A stretch of DNA of 18,043 nt from Monoraphidium neglectum (GCF_000611645.1 NW_014012997.1:1-18043), one strand, 5' to 3'. Positions 1 through 10,140 are shown, counted from the first letter of the stretch. Translations and numbers: made by a program. The notes: generated by a model from the letters alone, not told the origin.

Positions 1-3000
1 GGGGGGGGAGGACAGGGGTGATCGGCGCATGGATGGTTGAGAATAGCGCGTCGAACAGTCCCACTGTGGGAATTCGTTTGGGATGCGCAGCCATCTCGAG
101 CTGCAAGGAGGGCATCGGCCGACTGCGACTCGGCCCGTGCTGCGGGCTCGGACGGGCTGCAGAGGAGCCCGAGGCAGTGGGAGGTGAAGAAAAGAGCAAT
201 GGCCTGAGCCCAGCCTGACCCCGTGTCATCGTTGCGGCCACGCCCGGACGCGCGACCCCCCCCACCCGCAATCTTGGAGGGGTCGACCTCGAAGATCAGC
301 GCCTTGGACTGGTCCTGGTTGAGGAGTCCGAGGCGCACGCCCATCTTGATGTTGGTGGTCTTCAGCAGCATGCGGTGGGCCCCCTGGTCGGGTTGGGCGG
401 GTTGTGTTCACAGGATTGAAAGTTGTCAGCTGCAAGCGGCGGGGTTGCAATACATTTGACTGTAATGACCTCCATCAGAAGGTGAGTAATCACACGAGGA
501 TAGGAATAGGCAAGTCCGAGAGCTGTGGTGTATGTGAGCGTGCTCGCATGTTTGGGTGCGTGCATGTGTGTATGTGTGTGCAGGCGCGTGCGTGCACGCA
601 CACATGTGGTGTGGGTGTGAGAGCGGTTGCTGAGGATACACGGTTTGTGTGAGTCATCGCGCATGCAGAGGCGACGCAGCGGAGGCAGCGCGGCAGAGGC
701 GACGCAGCAGAAATGTGGCCGTGGGCAGTAGCGGCGCCTACCAGCGACACGTCACAGCCAGCCCTGCTAGGCATCGAAACCCTGCGCCCCCGCGAGGGCC
801 AGTGCGCTTGGTGCAGCTGGACAGCCGCCTGCTACCGGGTCAAGTGCCCTCTGGCTGTGTCCGTGACGGTGCTGAGTCAGCCATTGGGCCCTTGCGCCCC
901 CAGTGCCATCCCTGACCGCCCGTCAGCGCGACAGCGGACCCACACAAGTGCCCCGAAGAGCCCCTTGCAACCTGCTCTGTTGTTTAGACCCTCCCAAGGG
1001 TGCCATGACGTCCCGCCCTGAATATACACAACAACCCATTCACGGTTGCCCTTGCTTATCCATGCACGCATGAATGCATTCTGAGCACCGGAGGCCCACC
1101 CACACATGCCCACCAACACGCTCAGCGCCAACAAAGTGGTCCTTTTCAACACACATACACACAACACACACACACACATAAGCAAGCACATGCGTGCTTA
1201 CACACACTCACACATTCACGCACACGTCATACGCAGAAGCATGCAGGCACACTCACATGTGCCCACACACACACGCACACACACACACGCACACACACAC
1301 ACCTGCAGCAGCAGCGCCACCAGTGCCAGGTAGTCGCTGGTGCCGTCCAGCACACGCACCAGGTGGCACAGGTGGGACACCTTTGAGGGGGGGGGGCAAG
1401 GTTGCGCGGAAGCGCATGCGGGAGACACATCAATCCTACAAGCAACCCCAAAAAGCAGGATTTACCAGTTCAGTCAAGACAACAAATAGGTGACAGGGCA
1501 CCTCTCGCGCTTGGGAAACCCGAGGATGGCGACGCGTGCACGCCCAAAAGCACATCAGGCGTCGCTGTTCACGGCGCGCTGGTGTGGCGGGCGCACCTGG
1601 TCGTTGCGCAGGTGCGGCAGCAGCCCAACGGAGAGCACGCCCAGCATCGGCTCCCACCTGCGGGACGGCGCGGGACGACGAGCGCTCGCTCAGCACCAAG
1701 CAAGCGCAGCAATAGGGCCACGCCCCCGCTCCCGCGGCGCTGCCTCCAAACCGCGGGCAGCCGCAGCCACAGCCGCAGCCATGCCGGTCCGTGCTGCGGC
1801 AGGCATCTGTGGCTCCGGCATGCGCGTGCATGCATGCATACAGCTGCGAACGCTGCCTCAGCCGCGCAGCTGCGGCTGCAGGCCGCTGGTCCAATTGCTG
1901 TGGGGCGTGGTGTTTGCACGGTCTGTCCAGATCGCGCACCATTCGTCGTCGAATGCGTGCGCCTCCTGCTTGGCCACGGTCAGCAGCCCCAGCGTCTCAT
2001 TAGTCGTGCCGATCGGCACCGCCAAGAAGCTGCGCAGCCCGTGCGTGTGGTACAGCACCGCCCAGTCCTTCGGCAGCGCCAGCGCCTGGCGGCCGAGGCC
2101 GGGCGGGGCGCGGCGCGTGGGTGGAAGTGGGGTGGGGACGGCCACGGCGTGCAGGGTTCAAGGGCTGATTTTAGATGGCGCCAACCGCGCCGCGCGACGC
2201 TGCGTCGCATCGACTGTGCACCTCGCACCCCGCTCAACCACAGGGCGCACGGAAGGGCGGCCGCTGGCGGGCTGCGCGGTCACGTCCCTCGGGCCCTGGC
2301 AGGCTGCGGCGCTGGGCCCGCCCCTGCGCCGCGCCGCGCCGCCTGCCGCCCGCCGCCCGCCTCAGGCCCGGAGGTTATCAGCTACCGCCCGCGCCCAGCC
2401 GCACACAGACGCCCCCGGCGCGGCGCCGCGCCCGTTGGACTTCCCCCCGGCAGAGCCACACCTGGTCGTCATCCTCTGCTGTGAGGTGCAGGTGCGCGGT
2501 GCGCCCCTCCAGCTGGAAGGGGCTCCAGTCCGCCCCCTTCATCACCACGTCCCGCTCCAGCTCGGCCGCGCCCGTGCCGTGCGCCGCCAGCAGGATGTAG
2601 GATGCCAGCCCCTCGGTCGAGCCGATGATGCTGTGGGGTGTGGGGAGTGGGGTGGGGGCGCACGGCGGAGCGGGGTCGGGCGAGGGCTGAGGGGAGGAGG
2701 GGGTCCGTGGCGGGGGGCAGCTGGCGGCACGTGGGGGCCCAACGCGCTGCGGCGCGACCACAGGAGTGTTCCAAGCCGGGGGACTGCAGCCGGCGGGGCT
2801 GCTTGCTGCGGCTGGGAGCCTGGGCGCTCCCACAGAAGGCCGAGCGGTTGCGGGTACATATATGCGCATGCGCACAGGGCGCGGCGCCACGTGTGCACCT
2901 GACGAGGGCAACCCCCAGGTGGGTGCACAGCAGCTCCGCCGCCTCCGCCAGGCCGATGGTGGGGTTGACGTTCACTGCCGTCAGCTGCTGCAGCACGTCC

Positions 3001-3537
3001 TTGACCTGCGCGGCGGCCCGGCGCACGGGCGGGCTTGGCCAGGGGCCAAGGGCCACGGCGGCGCTCGCACAGCCAGCGGTGCACGGTGACGCAGCGCCGC
3101 GGGCAGCGCCGGCTGATGCCCGAGGCCGGCGCGCGGCACCAAGCGCCCTACAAACGACGCCACGCGACCTCAGCATACGGATGGATTTCATTTCGCCCGT
3201 CAGTGCCCACCTCGGCAAGGTTCACGGGTCTCGAGCGTCTCGTTTCGCTGCTCGCCCCACTGGCGGTCCTCGCCCCTTGGCCGTCCCAAGGCTGCGTGCC
3301 CGCCGGAAGCAACTGTACGCTGGGACCGCCCACTGGCAGCAGCTGCACGCCTTGAGCCCCCGATCCAGAGCCTGCGGGCGTGGAGGACCCTCCATGTCCG
3401 GTGCTCTGTCCGCTGGCTGGCTGTTGGCGAGGCTGTGGCGCAGATCCTCCGTCAGATAATCTCTTTTCTTTCTCTGGGGTGGGCCCGGGCGTCCCTTGCC
3501 CTGTGAACCGCTGCTTCAGAAGCTTTAGCCCGTGCAT
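1..3537 (-). CDS. GAF-domain protein, 8 exons in window, 3' end beyond the left edge
   Basis: Exons read on the minus strand: 3537-3211, 3005-2899, 2630-2462, 2085-1940, 1657-1597, 1380-1303, 383-266, and 156 to the edge. Every junction has GT/AG ends and matching phase, giving about 387 residues without a stop. Exon 1 (about 109 residues) is a low-complexity Gln/Gly/Ser/Pro-rich leader. Residues about 120-275 look like a GAF sensor domain: an early helix (GLAEAAELLCTHLGVALV), then the strand LRSFLAVPIG, then LGLLTVAKQEAHAF and a closing helix ending LLPHLRNDQ. GAF domains usually bind small ligands or mediate dimerisation in signalling proteins; no ligand can be assigned. The later exons (RMLLKTTNIKMGVRLGLL, RIPTVGLFDALFS) are unrecognised and may begin a second module. 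The start was set at the Met at 3537; an in-frame Met at 3567 is possible. It is divergent from mS33. A cyclase, kinase or phosphodiesterase output domain could lie outside the window. Confidence 0.72.
1150..1303. repeat. CA/TG dinucleotide microsatellite inside a GAF-gene intron
   Basis: Interrupted CA runs, densest at about 1150-1182 and 1261-1302. They abut the splice donor of the exon ending at 1303, so the minus-strand intron begins with a GTGTGTGTG tract. A looser TG-rich patch of the same 919-bp intron (384-1302) lies at about 520-626. I see no coding signal in the rest of that intron. Confidence 0.85.
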
Positions 3538-3864
3538 CGCTGCATGCTCTCTGCCAATAACGCACAACTCTTAACGTCAACATACACGGGAATTGAAGGC
3601 TGGACCAGATCACATCTTGTCACCCGGGTGCGATTCACAGCAAGCCGAGCGGTCTCTTCGGTCACACGCCCCACAAGAAAACATCTGGACACACCTGGTG
3701 AGAAGGAATCCCGCACAATGTATCGTAACTGCTCACAGTTCTCTGACTAGTGGTCTAGAGCGGACGTTCACTGCCAGGGCCATCGTTTTGTTTTAGTGCG
3801 TTTCTGGTGGAGCGCCTCCCATTTATCGGCAGGAAAGGGCCAGGCCTTGTACATCTAGTGCGCT
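3538..3864. promoter_or_regulatory. Divergent intergenic region between the GAF gene and mS33
   Basis: About 327 bp separate the two outward-facing start codons, so both 5' UTRs and promoters should lie here. The sequence is less GC-rich than its flanks. I see no clear TATA box or other recognised motif. The assignment rests on gene arrangement only. Confidence 0.55.
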
Positions 3865-4712
3865 ATGGCTTGCACCGCTCCTGGGAACTCGCAGCGGCTT
3901 GGCGGCCTGCTGCTGAGGGCCCTGCCAGTGCTGCTGCAGCAGCATGCAGCGGGTGCCGCTGCGTCACCGCACCAAGCCCTTTGCCTGCGGCTGCTCAGCA
4001 GCGAGGCCGCCAGCACAAGCGGCCACCAGCAGCAGCAGCACCAGCAGCACCGGCAGGCAGCCGGCGTGCCTTCGGGGGGCACGCAGGCGCAGCAGCAGCA
4101 GCCACAGCAGGACGCAACCGCGGGGGAGACGCTCGAGCAGATCCGCGCGCGCGTGTTCGACACCACCATCGGCGACGGGCGGCGATCTGGGCGCAAGGCG
4201 CTGATGCGGCCCCTCAAGGGCAAGGAGATCTTGGACTGGTACTTCATGCTGCGGGGGCAGGAGGCGCCCCTGTTTGAGAACGACATCGAAACAGAGTGAG
4301 CGGTGGGCCGTGGTGGGGCGGGCAGGGCGCGGAGGACTCGGTCGATCTGCAGGCCGTGTGTGTGTGTGTGTGTGTGTTTTTGCATGTGCATATGTCTGGT
4401 TGCGTGTGAACCTGCATCTGCAGCACGGAACGCGTTGCCGCTTTGGTACGGCATCACATCTCTCAAGAGGGCTGGCACCCAGGGGAGCTGGAGAAATGGT
4501 TGATGCGAACCACCCTTGCTTTTCCAGAGTCGCTGCTCCACACCCGCCTGCTGCGCTCTCCATCCTCCTTGCGCTGGCCTTCCCCTCGCTGACGGCTGTT
4601 ATGTTGAACCCTTCCCTATGTGCCCAGGCGCCTGGACCGAGTTGCGCGAGACAAGGCCACCGGCCGCGCTCCTCCAAAGAAGGGGCAGAAGAAGAGGTCT
4701 GGCAAGAAGTGA
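3865..4712 (+). CDS. mS33: Mitochondrial small ribosomal subunit protein mS33 (MRPS33/Rsm27 family)
   Basis: Two exons, 3865-4295 and 4628-4712, flank a 332-bp intron (donor GTGAGC, acceptor CCCAG). The junction restores a Glu codon and gives about 171 residues. The N-terminal part is rich in Ala, Leu, Arg, Ser and Gln with few acidic residues, as expected of a mitochondrial targeting peptide plus a Gln-rich linker. The conserved part begins near residue 90 with RARVFDTTIGDGRRSGRKAL, continues LKGKEILDWY, and ends with the basic tail APPKKGQKKRSGKK, the signature C-terminus of mS33. The protein is a structural component of the mitoribosomal small subunit. It is longer than the roughly 100-residue animal protein because of the leader. 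The ATG at 3865 is the only start giving this leader in frame. A TGTAA signal lies 33 bases after the stop. Identity rests on motif recognition, and I am confident of it. Confidence 0.9.
4356..4377. repeat. (GT)11 microsatellite in the mS33 intron
   Basis: Uninterrupted GT dinucleotide run within the only intron of the mS33 gene, followed by TTTT. Confidence 0.95.
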
Positions 4713-4744
4713 CAAACGCTGTTGCCCGCACCCTTCTGTGCAGC

Positions 4745-4749
4745 TGTAA
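4745..4749 (+). terminator. Poly(A) signal TGTAA for mS33
   Basis: TGTAA occurs 33 bases downstream of the mS33 stop codon. UGUAA is the usual chlorophyte polyadenylation signal, so this supports both the 3' end of the gene and the taxonomic placement. The exact cleavage site cannot be read from sequence. Confidence 0.7.
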
Positions 4750-4886
4750 ACTATGTTCACACCAAGTCGGATTCTTCACATGTTGCGCAGCCGCCGCGGT
4801 TGTGGTGCAGGGTTTCAAGCTGGCGGCCTAAGCACCAGGGCCTCAAAAGTGCAGAGGAAGATGGCTGCCGCTCGCGAGCACGCACG

Positions 4887-7800
4887 TCACCGGCCGCCGT
4901 CTGCGTCACTCTCGCCGCCAGACAATGCCAGGCCCCACCCCTCCGCAGCCGCATCGCTTGCAGCCCAGCAGCGGCGACGGGCGTCGCCGCCCTCGCCCTC
5001 CTCGTCCCCGCCCCCGCCGCCGCCCCTGTCGCCGCCAAACCCGCCGCAGCTGGGCGCCTCGAACTGCCTGAACAGCCGGTCTGCGAGCTGGTGCATGGCC
5101 TGCAGCTGCTCGTCCAGGCTGCGAGCGTCGGTGTAGGCCAGGCCGCAAGCGCCCGGCAGGTCGAGCGCGCTCTGGTAGCTGCCGCCCATCTGCAAATGAG
5201 TCGAGGCAGAGCGACGACGAGCGCGGCACATCAGCCAGCTTTATGAGTCAAGGGGTCAGCTGCGGCAAGGCTTTTGTTGGTAGTCCAAACCGATGTCTTG
5301 GGAGCCGAAGCCTCGCCTTGTCCTGCCCGAGGTGTGTCTCCGCCCCACGCCCGCGGCGCGCGGCATCTCTTGGGCACATACAGCGCACGCAGCACAGCCA
5401 GCCAATGTGTTGCTGGCAAAACGGCGAGGCAATGCGCATGCCCCACCTTGCTCACGACGGTCTGGTCCACCAGCAGCACCGCCAGCATCGCGTCGGGCGC
5501 CTCCTGGGCCTCGTCGCCGCCCCTGAGCGCCGCGGACGCGCGCGCGAGGCGCGCTAGCGACCCGAGCAGCTCGGCTTGGGGGCCCGGCAGCTGCGTGGAC
5601 TGCCGCAGGACGCGGGCGTACTGCAGCGCAGAGGGGACCAAGGATGTGGCTGGGGTGAATATCAAATTACAAAGGCAGCAGTGCTCAGGCAACCTGATCC
5701 TGAGGTTGATGTTATGCATGCGTTGTGCAGGTCAGGTTATTCACTTCGGCGGCTTTTTGGCAGTCGCACCTGAGACAAGAAACCGTGCGCGCCTGCGCCG
5801 AGCGCTGGCGGCGGGCGGCCAGACGCGCACGCCATCACGTGCTGGAGCAGCGCCGCGGCCCTGAGAGGGTCCATGCTGGGCTTTGCCCCGCCCCACAGCA
5901 GCTGGGCTGCGACATGGGCGATGGCACCGAATGGGTCAGGGTGGATAAATCTAGGACACACAGGCGTTCGAGTAATATGCAGCCGCTTCCTTTGCGGAGC
6001 AGCAAAGCACACCAGAGTAATGCAGCTGTGCCGGCTTTTTGGATGAAGGGCAGGCAGGCAGCACCCTACTCACACTCGTCTGAGCCGTCCGACAGGACCA
6101 CATCAAAGCCTGAGCAGCTGACGGTGGGCTTGGCCCAGCGCTTGCCGACCGAGGCCCCGCACGCGCTGGGATCTGCAGGGATGAGGTCCGACTGCCCGCA
6201 CGCCGCCCACACAGTGGCGGTCTGGGGCACCACTAGGCCGGGCGCCCCAGCGGCGCCCACGGCCTGGGGGTTGCGTGAGGTTGTTCAGTGCATCAGGCGT
6301 GCGTGGGAAAGCAGGCGGCTTTCGTATGAGCATATCTACGTGCTTCATTCTGGCCCTCTGTGTAAACGGCGCCTGTGCGCTTGTGCCCTTGCGCAGCCCT
6401 GCAGCGTCATCAGGAATCATCAGCCGCCGCCGACCTCCACCGCCCAGCAGCCACGCACCGCCCTCTGCAGCACGTCCGCCAGCTGTTTGCGAGACTTTGC
6501 CGCAAGGGCGTCCATGTCGACGACCGCCACCCCCGTGTTGGCGCTGCCCAGGGCGCTGCAGAACGCGGAGTAGGCGCCGTCGCGGCCCTGCACCACCGTC
6601 GGGAGCACTTGCTCGGCGTGGCCGAGCGGCAGGCAGCACACCTGCCGCAGCGAATGCGGGATCAGACGAGAGGAGGGCTAGCGTAAAATGTTGGGCGGCA
6701 ACAGACGTACTAAACACACAGAAGAATGCTGCTAGAGTAGCCGCACAGCAGGCAAAGAGTGACACCAATAGGATGTAATGTGTTTATAGATGCAGGGCTG
6801 GCGGCTGACCTGCGGGCTGAGCAGCTGCGCGGCTCCTTTCAGCATCCGCAGCGTCTGGGGTGCACCGTCCTCTTGCAGTAGCAGCACGTTGATCTGCAGG
6901 GGTGCGTCATGTGGGGTGAACACAGGCCTTGATGGCGCGTACCGTGGCTGGGTGTTACTGTGCATGGTTGAGGAATATCTAATTAGTGGCCGCTGCGATG
7001 CTGCTGCATGCAACAAGCGCACGTCAGGAGTGGTTTGATGACGAGTACGTGCGGCCTTCATGACGCAGGGCGTAAATCCTTCACACCACGCACAGCTCAG
7101 CTGCCCACCTGATGTCTGCCCTGCCCGCCTAGCAGCTGCTGCGGCCCTAGCCCCACCCCTTCCGCGGCGCCGCCGTAATCACCCGCATATCGCGCACCCG
7201 CCCCTGCCGCGCATGCTGCTGCGGACGTGAGCAGTGTCAGGGCCACATGAGGGTCGAATTCAAATCGCATGGCTGCATTGAGCATCTCAACCAGCGCTGC
7301 CAGCGGGCCATGCGTGGCCTCCGCGGCCGCCTCAAGGCCCGATGCCTCTGGTCCGAAGAGGCGCCAGCGCTGGTGGGGCGCTGTCAAAGCCATGGACCTG
7401 GCCTCTACCTGTTGCAGGGACGACAAGGGTTGGGGCGGTCAGCGGGTGGGTCAGAATGTTAACGCGACTGAACCACACAGTTTGGTTATGATACACAGGT
7501 GGGTGCGAAGGTGACCAAGCCTGCCATACACATTGGGTGTCCATCACAGCTCTCAAGTGACACCGCACAGTGTACCCCTGTTCCCCCTACCCCAAACTTG
7601 GCCCCACCTCAATGCCTGTCTTGGCCATTGGCTGCACGCCTGCACCTGCATTACCACCGCCGCCGCTGCTGCCCGCTGCCCGCTGTGAAGCGAAGCCCAC
7701 CACGTGCACCGCCTGCCCCAAGGCACAACAGTCCGCCAGGTCGTCCTCGGCCGACACAACCAGCGGCTCGGACGAGACGCCAAAAACCGGCGGCGGCGGT

Positions 7801-9179
7801 GGCGCAGTCGCGCAACCGGCAGCCGAGGGGGGGCAGGTGCGCAGGTCGGACACCCAAAGCCGCTGGACACGGGAGACCACTCTGTGCGCAAGGCGTGTTA
7901 AAGGATCTTGGGATCGTACGTTTTCACATTGGCTGCTTGGGACACGCATGGATTCTCAAGCTGCAAAACGAGCACCGAGGTCCCTGGTCATTCCTGCTTG
8001 CTTCGACTCACCAACCGCCCTGGCAAAAATTTTAGCCCCACCACACCTGTTGGTGACATCCTCCTCTGCCGCTGCCACGTTGCTGCCGCAGCAGAGCATG
8101 CTCCTGGAACCGTCCGGAACGTCGCTTGCTGCGGCGCAGAAAGGGCAGGTGAGGCGGCGGCTGACGACACGCTGGCCGGGGCTGGCGACGCCGCTGACAA
8201 CGCCGGCGAAAGATACCAACAGGGGGCCCCCATGGTGGATCACCAAGCTGGCAGCCTCGCTAGGTGCCAGCAGCGGCATGGGCACCTGGAGGTGGCATAA
8301 AAGCATGCACGGATGCGCAGGTGTGCATGTCAAGAGGTTCACGCCATGCGAGGTGCATGGCACTCAGCTGGTGCATGCATGTACCCTGCATGCACGCATG
8401 CTGCGGCCCGTTGCATGGCGCCTGCTGTACCCGCGTCTACTGCTGCAGATGCATGCTTCAGCTTTGTTGGGCGTGAGCATTTACGTTTGTGAGCCTGAGG
8501 GCGAGGCGCGGCACGGCGTGCTCAAACCCGCTGGCGTCCAGCCGCCGCTGCACCAGCGCCCGAAGGTCCTGGGGCAGGGCGCCTGTGTGCAGTGTTTGCG
8601 GGAGGTGCATCCAGCGTGAGATGCTGGCATGCAAATACCGGTGCGCCGTCCCAGGATTGCATGCATGTGCGTTTGCATTGCACTTTGAGGAGCTAAGCGT
8701 CTGTGAGGCCAGCACAAGGCTGCTGGAGCGTCGCCGCCGCGCTCACGCCTGGGGTGCGGTACTGTTCCAAGCATGGGTCTAGGGGCCAAGTCAGGAGCCT
8801 GTATCTGCATGCGTGTCTGCAGCCCACCTGCTGCATCTTGAATGATGGCCAAGCCCAGGCCCGGGCTTTCGGCAAGTACCATGGAAACATCGACCTGTTA
8901 GTCCATTGGTGCATTCAAACGTGCCACAGCGGCGCGGATGGGCTGGGTCGGGTGCGCGGCAGTGTGGCGGGGTGGGGCTCTGCGCTTTCAGCTGAGTATT
9001 CACATGACACTGATTGTGGTGATTGTCAGAGGCAGGCAGCGTTTGTCCCTCCAGCGTGCCTCGATTGGGACGGAGTCGTCAGGCCCATGGTCGGCGGCAA
9101 CTGCGATCTGTGCGAGCCCCTGCGCCAGCAGCTCTCCACCCAGCACGGGCAGAAGCCGTTCTGCCATGGTCTCGTGCAT
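4887..9179 (-). CDS. MCMDC2: MCM-domain-containing protein 2 homologue (meiotic MCM-like protein)
   Basis: Twelve exons on the minus strand: 9179-9009, 8894-8828, 8582-8485, 8285-8012, 7906-7608, 7408-7109, 6893-6810, 6641-6459, 6263-6070, 5950-5770, 5620-5447, 5189-4887; about 775 residues against about 680 for animal MCMDC2. The order follows an MCM protein. An N-terminal domain includes a zinc-ribbon remnant (TCPFC), then an OB-fold segment (LADCCALGQAVHVVGFAS), then an AAA+ core with INVLLLQEDGAPQTL at Walker A, GVAVVDMDAL at Walker B, PQTATVWAACG at sensor 1 and CSGFDVVLSDGSDE at the arginine-finger region. A C-terminal helical domain (LARLARASAAL, MLAVLLVDQTVVSK) and a final Gln/Leu helix with a Gly-rich tail follow, colinear with MCMDC2. 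In animals MCMDC2 and its fly relatives act in meiotic recombination and pairing. Two junctions are uncertain: the exon 1 donor, and exon 4/5, which could instead end at 8047 and restart at 7881. Confidence 0.78.
8324..8455. repeat. Cluster of TGCATG motifs in an MCMDC2 intron
   Basis: Seven TGCATG copies occur on the plus strand within 132 bp (at 8324, 8354, 8372, 8376, 8387, 8412 and 8450), with several complementary CATGCA copies. All lie in the intron between the exons at 8485 and 8285. Similar motifs recur in other introns of the window, for example near 1805-1840, 8655-8665, 11190-11225 and 13014-13023. Function unknown. Confidence 0.7.
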
Positions 9180-9210
9180 CTTGGATCTTTGCCAGGTTGA
9201 TCGTGATCCA

Positions 9211-9217
9211 TATATAT
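9211..9217 (-). promoter_or_regulatory. Possible TATA element upstream of MCMDC2
   Basis: The minus strand reads ATATATA here, about 32 bases before the chosen MCMDC2 start codon. At normal TATA spacing transcription would start almost at the ATG, leaving hardly any 5' UTR. Either the true start codon is further in (Met at 9167) or this is a chance AT tract. Confidence 0.25.
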
Positions 9218-9406
9218 CCGCACGCCCGGCAACACACGGTATCTTATGACACACTACGATGGACGAATGATGATGAGAGCAATTTTTTTTATGCGGCATA
9301 CATAATGCTGCAAGTGCTGTCAATTCAGGTTGCCCTTTTATGCATGCGACACTGCCATGAGAGTGTCGGCTTGCCGCCGCTTGCAAGGCCTGTCTCTTGT
9401 TGTCGC

Positions 9407-9451
9407 AGCACGTCTACAATACCATGTTGTAGCACGTCTACAATACCATGT
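9407..9451 (+). repeat. 24-bp-period tandem duplication with an in-frame TAG
   Basis: The 21-base string beginning AGCACGTCTACAAT occurs at 9407-9427 and again at 9431-9451. The period of 24 preserves the frame, so both copies read HVYNTM. The second copy begins TAG where the first begins CAG, so a glutamine codon appears to have become a stop. Confidence 0.9.
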
Positions 9452-10140
9452 ACACAGCTGGTGGATTGGGTGAGGCCAACACTGTCGTCAACGCCTTGCT
9501 CTCCAGGTTGACTGCCAGTGATGTCCTGCAGTCCACTGTTGAGTGGACTCCTTGGTCTGCCTCCATTGACATCACAGCTTTGCCAGCACCATAGTGCGAA
9601 GTCATGGTGCACCAGGGTATGCCCTGCATGTACGCAACTTCAGACGTGAAGCATCCTGCTTGTGCGCACACCTGGAGGCGCAGCAGCAGCTTGAGCCGCC
9701 CTGCATGCTGCATCGTCAGCGCAAGACAGTTGGGCCAAACGGAGAGCCATGGACTCTCATTGACAGAGTCCAGCTTGTCGATTTGCGTACCTGTACCTCG
9801 GCAAGTTCGCGTCCCTCAAAATCAAGCGTGATACGCGTGACTGCCTTGAACCACATGCGAAGCAGTTGGGAGCTGCATGTGCAGCAACAGTCCCATGTTG
9901 ACAAGGGAGTGCAGCACTCGACATCGATGTTCCCTGCACACAACGCTTTGGATGTTGATTTCCGACGCATCACCATTGCAAGGCAGGGCGCATTCCAGGT
10001 CCAGATCGAAAGGATCGATACGACGGGCAACTCAGCAAGTGAGCATCTCTACGACACGAAAAGTGTGTCTACCGCCGGAACATTGCAGGGATCATGATTT
10101 GCTTGTTGAGAACGGCTGGTGCCGACGGTGATTACATTGC
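9409..10140 (+). pseudogene. Probable decayed protein-coding remnant, family unrecognised
   Basis: Protein-like segments appear in succession but in different plus-strand frames. 9433-9594 reads from HVYNTMYTAGGLGEANTVVN to a TAG and then continues CEVMVHQGMPCMYATSDV in the same frame. About 9725-9785 reads KTVGPNGEPWTLIDRVQL. About 9788-9895 reads YLYLGKFASLKIKRDTRD and ends in TGA. About 9930-10040 reads FRRITIARQGAFQVQIERID. The base composition is less GC-rich than the neighbouring genes. Frame changes, stops and the adjacent duplication suggest a dead gene or the end of a mobile element, but introns could mimic some frame changes (a GTGAGC donor lies at 10041). I do not recognise the family. 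Confidence 0.35.

Noticed and set aside
1150..1303. CRISPR-like or telomere-like array
   Set aside because: It is a plain CA dinucleotide microsatellite with no spacers and no telomeric unit, lying within an intron.
1402..2902. Long plus-strand open frames (360 and 470 codons)
   Set aside because: They run antisense to GAF-gene exons and introns, are Arg/Ala/Pro-rich with no recognisable domain, and reflect the high GC content that removes stop codons.
9433..9600. TAG read as glutamine (altered genetic code)
   Set aside because: The split MYND gene in the same window ends naturally at TAG just after its MYND finger, so TAG is a working stop here. Decay is the simpler explanation.
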